Shown here piece by piece: positions 38,882 through 47,580 of a stretch of DNA of 64,000 nucleotides. This DNA comes from Streptomyces griseoluteus (GTDB lineage Bacteria > Actinomycetota > Actinomycetes > Streptomycetales > Streptomycetaceae). Location of the stretch: the NCBI GenBank assembly GCA_000717735.1, contig JOBE01000013.1, positions 62,001-126,000 on the forward strand, given 5' to 3'. The notes below the pieces were generated by a model, which saw only the letters and a program-made list of their open reading frames with translations, did not search any database and was not told the origin of the DNA. Position 1 is the stretch's first letter; each line of letters begins with the position of its first letter. Position numbers and translations under genes: made by a program.

Positions 38882-40111
38882 ATGAGCAGCACAGCGTCGC
38901 GGGTGTACGGAGTCGGGGCCGGGCTCCGGGACGGCCTCAGGAGTGGGCTCACGGGCGAGGCGCGCGCCGTCGTCACCGACGGGGTCATCGCCCTCGGCGT
39001 GGCCTCGGCGCTGCTGATCACCGGACTCTCCGGACAGCACTCCCCCACCGGCCTCCTCCCGCTCGGCCTGCTCGGCTACGTGCTCCTCGTCGCAGGCGGC
39101 CTCGTCCTCTTCGCGCGCCGCCGCGCCCCGGTCGCCGTCCTCGCCGTCACCGGCCTCTGCGGCGCGGGTTACCAGGCGGCCGGCTTCGACGTACCCGCCG
39201 TCGCGTTCCTGTTCGCGGTGTACGCGGCCGTACGGGCGGGCCACCGCACCCTCACGATCACGGTCGGCGTCGCCATGCTCGCCGCCCTTCCCGTCGCCGC
39301 CCTGATCTCGGGCCCGCACGACACGGCCGCGGCGTTCGCACAGGCCAGGGGAGCCCTGGAGATCGCCTGGCTGATCGCCGCCGGTTCCGCGGGCGAGGCG
39401 CTGCGGCAGGCCGAGCGGCGGGCGGACGAGGCCGAGCGCACCCGCGAGGAGACCGCGCGGCGCCGCGCCGACGAGGAGCGGCTGCGCATCGCACGCGAGC
39501 TGCACGATTCGCTCACCCACCAGATCTCGGTGATCAAGGTGCAGGCCGAGGTCGCCGTGCACGTGGCCCGCAAGAGGGGCGAGGAGGTGCCGGAGGCGCT
39601 GCTCGCGATCCAGGCGGCGGGCCGCGAGGCGAGCCGGGAGCTGCGCGCGACCCTGGAGGCGCTGCGCGACGACGACACGGCCCCGCCGCGCGGGCTCGCC
39701 CACGTGCCGGACCTGGTGGAACAGGCCCGCGCCGGCGGCCTGGACGCGACCCTGACGATCGAGGGCGGGCGTGACGACGTACCGGCGGCGGTCGACCGGA
39801 CCGTCTACCGGATCGTCCAGGAGTCGCTCACCAACATCGCCCGGCACGCGCACGCCGCCACGGCGTCCGTCACGATCGACCGGCGTGCGGACGCCCTCGC
39901 GATCCGCGTCGACGACGACGGCAGGGGCTCCCCGGGCTCGACGTCCTCACCCGGCTCGGGGTCCGCCCACGGCTCGGGGTCCTCACCCGGATTCGGGCTG
40001 CTCGGCATGCGCGAACGCGTCACCGCCCTCGGCGGCCGGCTGCGCGCCGAACCCCGCCCGGACGGCGGCTTCACGGTCGAGGCCGTGCTCCCCGTGGACC
40101 GTACGCCGTGA
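38882..40111 (+). CDS. Sensor histidine kinase (HisKA_3 family)
   Basis: 409 residues. N-terminal membrane domain of about five helices (residues 35-165), phospho-His in RIARELHDSLTHQISVIKVQ, then HATPase_c (VQESLTNIARHAHAATASV, RVDDDGRGS, GFGLLGMRERV). Between the DDDGRG and GFGLLGM motifs sits an about 20-residue Gly/Ser/Pro insertion made of near-repeats (SSPGSGSAHGSGSSPG), much longer than usual. The stop overlaps the GTG of the response regulator. Confidence 0.92.
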   Translation: MSSTASRVYGVGAGLRDGLRSGLTGEARAVVTDGVIALGVASALLITGLSGQHSPTGLLPLGLLGYVLLVAGGLVLFARRRAPVAVLAVTGLCGAGYQAAGFDVPAVAFLFAVYAAVRAGHRTLTITVGVAMLAALPVAALISGPHDTAAAFAQARGALEIAWLIAAGSAGEALRQAERRADEAERTREETARRRADEERLRIARELHDSLTHQISVIKVQAEVAVHVARKRGEEVPEALLAIQAAGREASRELRATLEALRDDDTAPPRGLAHVPDLVEQARAGGLDATLTIEGGRDDVPAAVDRTVYRIVQESLTNIARHAHAATASVTIDRRADALAIRVDDDGRGSPGSTSSPGSGSAHGSGSSPGFGLLGMRERVTALGGRLRAEPRPDGGFTVEAVLPVDRTP

Positions 40112-40773
40112 TCCGCGTCGTACTGGTCGACGACCAGCCGCTCATCCGCAGCGGATTCCGCGTCCTCCTCGACCTGGAGGACGACATCGAGGTGGTGGCC
40201 GAGGCCGGTGACGGACAGGAGGGCCTGGACCTGATCCGGGCCCACCTGCCCGACATCGCGCTCATCGACGTCCAGATGCCGGTGATGGACGGCATCGAGG
40301 CGACCCGGCGCATCGCCGCGGACCCGGCCCTGGCCGGAGTGCACGTCGTGATCCTCACCAACTACGGCTTCGACGAGTACGTCTTCGACGCGCTGCGCGC
40401 CGGTGCGACCGGATTCCTCGTCAAGGACATCGTGCCGGAGGACTTCCTCCACGCGGTCCGGGTCGCCGCGCGCGGAGACGCCCTGCTCGCCCCCTCGATC
40501 ACCCGCAAGCTGATCAGCCGGTACGTCGCCCAGCCGCCCCTCGACACCGGCACCCGCACGGGGCTCGAGGAGCTGACCAACCGGGAACGCGAGGCCGTGG
40601 CCCTCGTCGCGCAGGGCCTGTCCAACGACCAGATCGCCGACCGGATGGTGATCAGCCCGACGACCGCGAAGACCCACGTCAACCGGGCCATGACCAAGCT
40701 CGACGCCCGGGACCGGGCCCAACTCGTGATCCTGGCCTACGAGTCGGGCCTGGTGGTCCCGCGTACCTCCTGA
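40108..40773 (+). CDS. NarL/FixJ response regulator
   Basis: 221 residues. Receiver domain with VVLVDDQPLIRSG, phospho-Asp in IALIDVQMPVMDG and Lys in FLVKDIVPEDFL; C-terminal LuxR HTH (LTNREREAVALVAQGLSNDQIADRMVISPTTAKTHVNRAM). GTG 40108 overlaps the kinase stop (GTGA). It probably binds the palindromes at 38775-38825 and regulates its own operon and the DUF6223 gene. Confidence 0.95.
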   Translation: MIRVVLVDDQPLIRSGFRVLLDLEDDIEVVAEAGDGQEGLDLIRAHLPDIALIDVQMPVMDGIEATRRIAADPALAGVHVVILTNYGFDEYVFDALRAGATGFLVKDIVPEDFLHAVRVAARGDALLAPSITRKLISRYVAQPPLDTGTRTGLEELTNREREAVALVAQGLSNDQIADRMVISPTTAKTHVNRAMTKLDARDRAQLVILAYESGLVVPRTS

Positions 40774-40781
40774 TCCGCCGG

Positions 40782-41219
40782 TCAGGACTTCGTCCCGCGG
40801 CCGGTCACCGCCATGCCGAGCGCCAGCAGGCTCAGGCCGAACATCACGACGCCCAGCGGGACATGGAGCGACGGTACGTGGGCGATGCCGAGCACCACCT
40901 GCACCGAGGCCAGTACGAGGAAGCCGGACGCGTACAGGAGGGGGCGGGGCGACCCGCCCCCCGGTCGCCACGCCAGGATCGCGGCGAGCACGTACAGCAT
41001 CGACGCCCCGTACATCACGCGCGATCCGACGTCGTGCAGCGTCGCGCCGAGCGCCGAGGACATCAGCATCCCGGCCGTGGCCGCCTGGAAGAAGAGGGAC
41101 AGGGTCTGCAGGGCGAGCGCGACACGGAGGAACGTGGATCCTCCCCGGACTCCGGTCGTCGCTCCGGTCGTCGCGGCGGAGGTCGTTGCGGTCGTCGCTG
41201 AGTTCGTCGGTATGGCCAC
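40782..41219 (-). CDS. Four-helix membrane protein, 145 aa
   Basis: A Thr/Ala-rich N-terminus is followed by four hydrophobic segments (LRVALALQTLSLFFQAATAGML, VMYGASMLYVLAAILAW, ASGFLVLASVQVVLGIA, PLGVVMFGLSLLALGMAV). No named family. It is divergent from the ECF41-type sigma gene and may depend on it, since sigma factors often flank a target gene. Confidence 0.75.
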   Translation of the reverse strand: MAIPTNSATTATTSAATTGATTGVRGGSTFLRVALALQTLSLFFQAATAGMLMSSALGATLHDVGSRVMYGASMLYVLAAILAWRPGGGSPRPLLYASGFLVLASVQVVLGIAHVPSLHVPLGVVMFGLSLLALGMAVTGRGTKS

Positions 41220-41335
41220 GGTGTGGTCCCCCTCTTCTGCCTCTCGGCGGTGGGTCGGTACTGTCTCGGTGGTCCGACGACGCAGGACCTCGAAATGTCA
41301 GGCGCGGCACGGACGAGGCGAACCAGGAGGCGGTC

Positions 41336-42448
41336 GTGACCATGATCAGTCCGCCGGAGCCGGGCCCCGACGGGCCCGGGCAGGACGCCGGACCCGACCT
41401 GAGCGCGGTCCTCGACGAGCGGCGCCGGCTGATCAACGTCGCCTACCGGCTGCTCGGTTCGCTGGCCGAGGCCGAGGACGCCGTCCAGGAGACGTACGCC
41501 CGGTGGTTCGCGCTGTCGCGGCGGCAGCAGGAGGCCATCGCGTCGCCGGGCGCCTGGCTGACGACGGTCGCCGGGCGCATCTGCCTCGACGTGCTCGGTT
41601 CGGCGCGCGTGCGGCGCGAGCGTTACGTCGGCTCGTGGCTGCCCGAGCCGCTTCCCGACCGTGACGAGTGGTTCGGCGGGCGCGCGGACGGCGGCAGGGC
41701 CGGGTCGACCGACCCCGCCGACCAGGTCACCCTGGACGAATCGGTGAACATGGCCTTCCTGGTCGTCCTGGAGTCGATGACGCCGGCCGAGCGCGTGGCG
41801 TTCGTCCTGCACGACGTCTTCCGGTACCCCTTCGCGGAGATCGCGGAGATCGTCGGCCGGACTCCCGCCGCCTGCCGTCAGCTGGCGTCCTCGGCCCGTC
41901 GGCGCGGGGGCGCCGGGGCCGCGCGGGTTCCCGCGGTCCGGACGACCGGACAGGCGGCAGCGCGGGCGGGGCAAGCGGCGCGGGCTGGGCACGGCGGACA
42001 GGCAGGGCACGCAGGGCAGGCCGTGCTCGTACGACGGTTCAAGGAGGCGTGGGAGGCCAGGGACATCGAGGCCCTCGTCGGGCTCCTCGACCCCGACGCC
42101 ACGATGGTCGCCGACGGCGGCGGCATGGTCGGCACCGTCCTCCGTCCGGTCCAGGGCGGCGCGGACATCGCCCAGTACCTGATCCACATCGCCGACAAGG
42201 TCCCCGGCCTCAGACTGCTCGAACGGACGGTCAACGGCGTGCCCGGCCTCGTCGCCCAGTACCGCGGCGTCACCGTGACCGTGGCGGCGTTCGGCCTCGC
42301 CGCCGACCGCGACGGCCGTGCCGACCGCGTCGAGCGCATCTGGGCCGTCCGCAACCCGGAGAAGCTCGGCCCGTGGACGTGGACCGAGGACGAACCCGGG
42401 CGGCGCGCCTCCGCTTCCCCCGTTCTTCCTCCTACTCTCGGCACATGA
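41336..42448 (+). CDS. ECF41-type (SigJ-like) sigma factor with SnoaL-like C-terminal domain
   Basis: 370 residues from GTG 41336, with AGGAGG 5 bases upstream. Sigma region 2 (RLINVAYRLLGSLAEAEDAVQETYARW), the YVGSWLPEPLPD linker diagnostic of ECF41, region 4 (TPAERVAFVLHDVFRYPFAEIAEIVGRTPAACRQL), then an Ala/Gly-rich spacer and a SnoaL_2-like domain with ATMVADGGG. In ECF41 proteins that domain modulates sigma activity in place of a separate anti-sigma. The usual neighbouring carboxymuconolactone decarboxylase/oxidoreductase gene is absent. Its stop overlaps the ATG of the 106-aa gene. Confidence 0.92.
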   Translation: MTMISPPEPGPDGPGQDAGPDLSAVLDERRRLINVAYRLLGSLAEAEDAVQETYARWFALSRRQQEAIASPGAWLTTVAGRICLDVLGSARVRRERYVGSWLPEPLPDRDEWFGGRADGGRAGSTDPADQVTLDESVNMAFLVVLESMTPAERVAFVLHDVFRYPFAEIAEIVGRTPAACRQLASSARRRGGAGAARVPAVRTTGQAAARAGQAARAGHGGQAGHAGQAVLVRRFKEAWEARDIEALVGLLDPDATMVADGGGMVGTVLRPVQGGADIAQYLIHIADKVPGLRLLERTVNGVPGLVAQYRGVTVTVAAFGLAADRDGRADRVERIWAVRNPEKLGPWTWTEDEPGRRASASPVLPPTLGT

Positions 42449-42765
42449 CCGACGACAACGAGATCCAGCTCAAGGCCATCGCCGCACTCACGGCTCTGCG
42501 CGGGGGCGTCGGGACGGAGTACGTCTCCGACCTGCTGGGCGAGGTCATCCCCACGCGCTTCCTCGTCCCCGACAGCGACGACCCGACGGATGTCGGCCTG
42601 GCCGTGCTGAGCCAGCTGTCCGAGCCGCTCAGCGCCCTGATCAACGGCTTCGTGCTGGCCTTCGAGACGGTCGCGGAGGCGTACGACCGGACGGAGCCGG
42701 ACACGCCCACCGACGCGATCCTGCAGGCGCTCGCCCTCGGCATCGCACGGGACGACTCCGAGTGA
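42445..42765 (+). CDS. Conserved hypothetical protein, 106 aa, coupled to the sigma gene
   Basis: Small acidic, probably all-helical protein (MTDDNEIQLKAIAALTALRGG). Its ATG overlaps the sigma-factor stop (42445-42448), so it is co-translated. Family unknown to me; a role in modulating the sigma factor is only a guess from position. Confidence 0.75.
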   Translation: MTDDNEIQLKAIAALTALRGGVGTEYVSDLLGEVIPTRFLVPDSDDPTDVGLAVLSQLSEPLSALINGFVLAFETVAEAYDRTEPDTPTDAILQALALGIARDDSE

Positions 42766-42860
42766 TCCGGCCGGAACAGGGAACCCGCCCTTAACAAGCG
42801 AGGGTCCCCGGCCGCCACGCAGGCGTGGTGGTGCCCCGACAGCGACCCGAGGAGGCGACC

Positions 42861-44105
42861 GTGCCCGCACTCCGGATCCAGGCTCCCGTCACGACTCCCG
42901 TCACGGCCACCGCCCCACCGGTCGCGGCGGCGCCGGCCACAGCCCCACCGGTCGCGGCGGCGCCGGCCACAGCCCCACCGGTCGCGGCGGCGCCGGCCGC
43001 CACGGCGACCGGCGGCCGGCGGCCGCTCGCCTCACCGGTCTGTTCGCACAACGAATGGGACCCCCTGGAGGAGGTCATCGTCGGACGTCTCGAAGGCGCG
43101 ACGCTCCCCTCCAGCCATCCGGTCGTGTCCTGCAACGTCCCGTCCCGGGCCGCCCGCTGGCAGGGCCTCGCCGCCGGTCTCAGGTACCCCCGCCTGCTGG
43201 TCGAGCGGGCGCAGCGGGAACTCGACGGGTTCATCGCCCTCCTGGGGTCCCTCGGCGTCACCGTCACCCGGCCGGACGCGGTCGACCACCGCCGGCGCTT
43301 CGGCACCCCCGACTGGTCCTCGCGCGGCTTCTGCAACGCCTGCCCGAGGGACGTCATGCTGGTGATCGGCGACGAGATCATCGAGACGCCGGGGGCGTGG
43401 CCGTGCCGGTACTACGAGACCGGCTCGTACCGCAGGCTCGTCAAGGACTACTTCCGGCGCGGCGCGCGCTGGACGGCCGCGCCGAAGCCGCAGCTCACCG
43501 ACGAGCTGTTCGAGGACGACTTCCGCATCCCCGAGGACGGGGAGCCCATGCGCTACATCCTCACGGAGTTCGAGCCGGTCTTCGACGCGGCGGACTTCGT
43601 CCGCGCGGGACGCGACCTCTTCGTGACGCGGAGCAACGTCACCAACCGCATGGGCATCGACTGGCTCCGCCGCCATCTCGGCCCCGGCTACCGCGTCCAC
43701 GAGATCGAGAGCCGGTGCCGCACGCCGATGCACATCGACACGACGTTCCTGCCGCTCGCGCCCGGCAAGGTGCTGGTCAATCCCGAGTACGTGGACGTCG
43801 ACCGGCTGCCCGACGTCCTCGGCTCCTGGGACGTCCTGGTCGCCCCCGAGCCCGACCCGATCGACGAGCGGCTGCTGAGGCTCACCTCGATGTGCGGGAA
43901 GTGGCTCAGCATGAACGTGCTCATGGTCGACGAGAGGCGGGTGATCGCGGAGCGGAGCCACACCACCATGCTGCGGGCGCTCGAGCGTTGGGGCTTCGAG
44001 CCCATCCCGTGCGACCTGCAGCACTACGCGCCGTTCGGCGGCTCCTTCCACTGCGCGACGCTCGACGTCCGGCGCCGGGGCACGCTCCAGTCGTACGTCG
44101 ACTGA
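42861..44105 (+). CDS. Amidinotransferase (glycine/inosamine-phosphate type)
   Basis: 414 residues. A Thr/Ala/Pro-rich N-terminal extension (about 1-55, built partly from three TAPPVAAAPA repeats) precedes the catalytic domain. That domain has SHNEWDPLEEVIVGRLEGA, FDAADFVRAGRDLFV (catalytic Asp), TPMHIDTTFLPLAPG (His) and the nucleophile Cys398 in GGSFHCATLDVRR. It would move an amidino group from arginine to an amine acceptor, as in arginine:glycine or aminocyclitol amidinotransferases. GTG 42861 follows GAGGAGG. No biosynthetic cluster surrounds it, so the acceptor is unknown. Confidence 0.9.
   Translation: MPALRIQAPVTTPVTATAPPVAAAPATAPPVAAAPATAPPVAAAPAATATGGRRPLASPVCSHNEWDPLEEVIVGRLEGATLPSSHPVVSCNVPSRAARWQGLAAGLRYPRLLVERAQRELDGFIALLGSLGVTVTRPDAVDHRRRFGTPDWSSRGFCNACPRDVMLVIGDEIIETPGAWPCRYYETGSYRRLVKDYFRRGARWTAAPKPQLTDELFEDDFRIPEDGEPMRYILTEFEPVFDAADFVRAGRDLFVTRSNVTNRMGIDWLRRHLGPGYRVHEIESRCRTPMHIDTTFLPLAPGKVLVNPEYVDVDRLPDVLGSWDVLVAPEPDPIDERLLRLTSMCGKWLSMNVLMVDERRVIAERSHTTMLRALERWGFEPIPCDLQHYAPFGGSFHCATLDVRRRGTLQSYVD
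42912..43001 (+). repeat. Three 30-bp tandem repeats in the amidinotransferase 5' region
   Basis: Units 42912-42941, 42942-42971 and 42972-43001 are identical except near the end of the last; each encodes ten residues. Likely to vary in copy number between strains. Confidence 0.9.
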
Positions 44106-44199
44106 CTCCTGATCCGCTCGCACGCGTCGACTGACTCCTGAGCCGCACGCGGAGATCCGGTCGGCCGCCCACCGGGGGTACCCGGTGGGAAAATGCTCC

Positions 44200-44574
44200 A
44201 TGATCTACCACGTCGTGACCTCCGCCGAGTGGGCCGGGTGGAACGCCCGCCCCGACGCCCCGTACGCGCCCGCCTCCCTGGCGGAGGACGGTTTCGTCCA
44301 CTGCTCTCCCGACGAGAAGACCACCCTGGCCGTCGTCAACGCCTACCTCCGGACCGCGCCGAGGCCCCTCCTCGTCCTGCTCCTCGCCGAGGACCGGCTG
44401 ACGTCGCGGCTCGCGTTCGAAGCGGCGGCTCCGACACCGCCGCCCGGGGTGGACGAGGGCGTCCTGTTCCCCCACCTCTTCGGTCCGGTCGACCGCGGGG
44501 CCGTGGACCGGATCCTGGAGGTCGTATGGGACGAGGACGGCAGCCGTGCAACGGGCCTGAAGGAGTGGAGCTGA
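44200..44574 (+). CDS. DUF952 family protein
   Basis: 124 residues from ATG 44200 (MIYHVVTSAEWAG). Family signs are the EDGFVHCSPDE block with its His-Cys and the C-terminal PHLFGPVDRGAVDRILE. DUF952 proteins are small and widespread; their function is not known. Confidence 0.88.
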   Translation: MIYHVVTSAEWAGWNARPDAPYAPASLAEDGFVHCSPDEKTTLAVVNAYLRTAPRPLLVLLLAEDRLTSRLAFEAAAPTPPPGVDEGVLFPHLFGPVDRGAVDRILEVVWDEDGSRATGLKEWS

Positions 44575-44600
44575 AGCGCTGAGGCGACGCTGATGAGGCG

Positions 44601-44855
44601 TCAGTCGTCCTGACCCGCCGTCGGCGGCTCACTCACCGGGGATCTGACCGCGATGCACTCGACGTCGATCTGGTCGGCCAGGTCGCTCAGCCGCCGGGCC
44701 AGGGCGAGGGTGGTCGCGGGGTCGAGGTCCGTCCCGTCCGCCTCGGTCGCGCGCAGCCAGCCCGCCGCGATCCGCCGGAGCAGGCCGGTGACCTTGGTGG
44801 CGGGGATCAACAGCTCTCCGCGCGAGGCGGAGACCAGGGGTATCGACGCGTTCAT
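44601..44855 (-). CDS. DUF6213-like small protein, 84 aa
   Basis: Begins MNASIPLVSASRGELLIPATKVTGLLRRIA and contains LADQIDVECIAVRSP, a pattern I associate with a small Streptomyces family of unknown function. ATG 44855; convergent with the DUF952 gene. Confidence 0.7.
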   Translation of the reverse strand: MNASIPLVSASRGELLIPATKVTGLLRRIAAGWLRATEADGTDLDPATTLALARRLSDLADQIDVECIAVRSPVSEPPTAGQDD

Positions 44856-44947
44856 GGTGAACCGACCTCCTCCCGTGGGGCTGTCGTTGGTGTGGGCCCT
44901 CGGAGAGCGGCTGCCCCGGACCGCGGGGGCTACACCCCCGTGCCGAT

Positions 44948-44964
44948 GTCAGGAATCGAGAAGC
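44948..44964 (+). promoter_or_regulatory. 17-bp box upstream of VOC gene 1
   Basis: gtcaggaatcgagaagc, 31 bases before the start codon; identical to the box at 45893-45909 upstream of VOC gene 2. A -10-like taactt follows 19 bases later. Probable binding site of the AraC regulator encoded between. Confidence 0.8.
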
Positions 44965-44995
44965 GGGGGTGCCTGGGCCCCACTAACTTGTCGAC

Positions 44996-45412
44996 ATGGA
45001 CATCACCATTCACACCACCGCTCTTCCGCACGACGACCCGGACGCCTCCCTCGCCTTCTACCGCGACGCCCTCGGCTTCGAGGTGCGCAGTGACGTCGGG
45101 CAGGGCCGGACCCGGTGGATCACCGTCGGGCCCGTCGGACAGCCCGGTACGTCGATCCTGCTCGCGCCGCCCGGCGCCGACCCGGGGATCACCGAGGCCG
45201 AGCGGCGCACCATCGCCGAGATGATGGCCAAGGGCACCTACGGCTGGATCCTGCTCGCCACCCCTGACCTCGACGGGACCTTCGAGAAGGTGCAGGCGGC
45301 GGACGTCGAGGTCGTCCAGGAGCCGACGGAGCAGCCGTACGGCGTCCGTGACTGCGCCTTCCGGGACCCGGCGGGCAACCTCGTCCGCATCCAGGAGCTC
45401 CGTGCCCAGTAG
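44996..45412 (+). CDS. VOC-family (glyoxalase/bleomycin-resistance fold) protein 1
   Basis: 138 residues. Vicinal-oxygen-chelate fold: DITIHTTALPHDDPDASLAFYRDALGFEV at the start and VRDCAFRDPAGNLVRIQEL at the end, with a metal-ligand Glu in RIQEL. Possible roles include methylglyoxal or xenobiotic detoxification. It is preceded by the shared 17-bp box and followed by the AraC regulator gene. The 3' end lies in a 15-bp tandem repeat that includes the stop codon. Confidence 0.9.
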   Translation: MDITIHTTALPHDDPDASLAFYRDALGFEVRSDVGQGRTRWITVGPVGQPGTSILLAPPGADPGITEAERRTIAEMMAKGTYGWILLATPDLDGTFEKVQAADVEVVQEPTEQPYGVRDCAFRDPAGNLVRIQELRAQ

Positions 45413-45437
45413 CTCCGTGCCCAGTAGCTCCGTGCCC
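45396..45437 (+). repeat. 15-bp tandem repeat spanning the VOC 1 stop codon
   Basis: agctccgtgcccagt at 45396-45410 and 45411-45425, then a partial third copy. The first junction forms the TAG stop of the gene. Confidence 0.85.
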
Positions 45438-45472
45438 CCGTGTCCAGCAGCTCCGCTGAAAGGGTTCTGCTC

Positions 45473-45937
<465 letters not shown>

Positions 45938-45942
45938 ATCCC

Positions 45943-46569
45943 ATGAACGCCATCGCATCCGTCACCCTCGAGGTGGCCGACCTCCCGGCCGCCGACCGCT
46001 TCTACACCGCCTCCGGCCTGGGCGCCCATGTGCGCCTGCGGGCCTCGGACGCGCCGAGCACCGGTTTCCGCGGGTTCACGCTGTCGCTCACGGTGTCCCA
46101 GCCGGCCGACGTCCGGCAGATCACCGACGCCGCCGTCGCCGCCGGGGCCACGGTCCTCAAGCCCGCGTCGAAGTCCTTCTGGGGTTACGGCGGCGTCTTC
46201 CGGGCCCCGGACGGGACCATCTGGAAGGTCGCCACCTCGGCGAAGAAGGACACCGGCCCGGCCACCGGCCGCGTCGACCAGTTCGTCCTGCTCCTCGGGG
46301 CCACGGACGTGGCCGAGACCAGGGCGTTCTACGTCGCGCACGGCCTCACCGTCGGCAAGAGCTTCGGGCGCAAGTACGTCGAGTTCACCGCCGGTGACAG
46401 CCCCGTCAAGCTCGCCCTGTACGGGCGGCGCGCCCTCGCCAAGGACGCCGGCGTCCCCGTCGACGGCGACGGGTCCCACCGGATCGTGCTCGGCGGCGTC
46501 GGCACCGGTGCCTTCACCGACCCGGACGGATTCGCCTGGGAAGCCGCTCCGGTGTCCGCCACCGCCTGA
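45943..46569 (+). CDS. VOC-family protein 2 (two-domain glyoxalase-like)
   Basis: 208 residues from ATG 45943, six bases after the AraC stop. Two VOC modules: IASVTLEVADLPAADRFY...FRAPDGTIWKVATS and VDQFVLLLGATDVAETRAFYVAHGL...TDPDGFAWEAAP. It probably binds and neutralises a small reactive or toxic compound. A probable member of the AraC regulon by the shared box. Confidence 0.9.
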   Translation: MNAIASVTLEVADLPAADRFYTASGLGAHVRLRASDAPSTGFRGFTLSLTVSQPADVRQITDAAVAAGATVLKPASKSFWGYGGVFRAPDGTIWKVATSAKKDTGPATGRVDQFVLLLGATDVAETRAFYVAHGLTVGKSFGRKYVEFTAGDSPVKLALYGRRALAKDAGVPVDGDGSHRIVLGGVGTGAFTDPDGFAWEAAPVSATA

Positions 46570-46636
46570 CCCGGGCCACACCGCCCGACCCCGGCGGCAC
46601 GGCACCTCCGACGAGGGCCGCCCCGCGCGAGGGAAT

Positions 46637-46674
46637 ACCCGTGTCGCCCCGTGTGAATTCGGGGCGACACGGGT
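46637..46674. terminator. Hairpin terminator
   Basis: Perfect 14-bp arms (46637-46650 and 46661-46674) followed by gaaaattt. Confidence 0.85.
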
Positions 46675-46920
46675 GAAAATTTGTCATGTAAACACATGGG
46701 ATGCGGACGGGCGAAATCCTGTACCCGGCAGACCCCGCGCCACCGTGCTACTGTCGATATCAGTTGCAGTTGTGGGTCCCGAACGACGAGTGCCCCTTCC
46801 GGTTTTCCGGCGCTGGGCACCCTTTTTCATTTCCGGGCTTTTTCCGGGCGGGGCGATCATCGCAGCGACGCGGAGCGCGCACGGCGTGCGCTCCGAGCAC
46901 TGCCCCGAAGGAGAAAAAAG
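46675..46920 (+). promoter_or_regulatory. cspA leader region
   Basis: About 245 bases without a gene, ending in AAGGAG before cspA. It holds a hairpin (46872-46878 with 46888-46894) close to the ribosome site and T-rich patches. I infer a cold-shock 5' UTR; the promoter is not certain. Confidence 0.5.
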
Positions 46921-47124
46921 ATGGCTACTGGCACCGTGAAGTGGTTCAACTCGGAAAAGGGCTTCGGCTTCATCGAGCAGGACGGTGGCGGCCCCGACGT
47001 CTTCGCCCACTACTCGAACATCGCCGCCCAGGGCTTCCGTGAGCTGCAGGAAGGCCAGAAGGTGAGCTTCGACATCGCCCAGGGCCAGAAGGGCCCGACG
47101 GCCGAGAACATCGTCCCCGCCTGA
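46921..47124 (+). CDS. cspA: Cold-shock protein CspA family
   Basis: 67-residue single OB-fold RNA chaperone. RNP1 is KGFGFIEQ and RNP2 is [12 protein letters not shown] 46921 with AAGGAG seven bases upstream. Streptomyces has several paralogs, so the paralog identity is not decided. A terminator at 47161-47191 separates it from the companion gene. Confidence 0.97.
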   Translation: MATGTVKWFNSEKGFGFIEQDGGGPDVFAHYSNIAAQGFRELQEGQKVSFDIAQGQKGPTAENIVPA

Positions 47125-47160
47125 CACCCCGGCGCTGACGCGTAGCACGAGCTGACGAGC

Positions 47161-47198
47161 TGAGGCCCGCACCTTTGGGGTGCGGGTCTCAGTTCTTT
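47161..47198 (+). terminator. Terminator of cspA with T-rich tail
   Basis: 13-bp arms (47161-47173 and 47179-47191) with one mismatch, followed by gttcttt. Confidence 0.85.
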
Positions 47199-47266
47199 GT
47201 ACCCCTATCGGTTGCGGGAATTTCCTGCCCGGCCCCCTTCTGGACCACTTCTCCGCAGGAGTCACC

Positions 47267-47530
47267 ATGCGCTGTGTCATCGCCCGCTTCCCGTTCGAGC
47301 TGACCAAAGCCGGCGTGCTCGAATCGATGAAGGGCGTCAAGCCGGAGCCGGCCGTCGGTGACGTCGTCGTCATCGGACGCCGCCAGTTCCCCGTGAAGCA
47401 GGTGGGCGAGGTCGTCACCCGCCAGGACCGCCGCGACTTCAGCGCCGGCGAGGTCGTGCGCGCGATGACGAAGCTCGGCTTCACCTGCCTCACGGTCCCC
47501 GCCGAGCAGCCCTCCGACACGACCTTCTGA
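47267..47530 (+). CDS. Cold-shock-associated conserved protein, 87 aa
   Basis: Starts MRCVIARFPFELTKAGVLESMKGVKPEP and contains GRRQFPVKQVGEVVTRQDRRDFSAGEV. Proteins of this type regularly follow csp genes in Streptomyces, as here. Basic and small, possibly nucleic-acid-binding; function not established. ATG 47267 with AGGAG upstream. Confidence 0.85.
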   Translation: MRCVIARFPFELTKAGVLESMKGVKPEPAVGDVVVIGRRQFPVKQVGEVVTRQDRRDFSAGEVVRAMTKLGFTCLTVPAEQPSDTTF

Positions 47531-47580
47531 GGGCTGCGGCCCGGCCGGGGACAGACCCTGGGCCCGGCTCCTCGGAGACC

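Noticed and set aside
42912..43001. CRISPR-like repeat array
   Set aside because: Repeats are directly adjacent without spacers and lie in a coding region; no cas genes in the window.
42861..44105. Aminocyclitol antibiotic cluster suggested by the amidinotransferase
   Set aside because: No other aminocyclitol or glycosyltransferase genes are nearby; the neighbours are unrelated.
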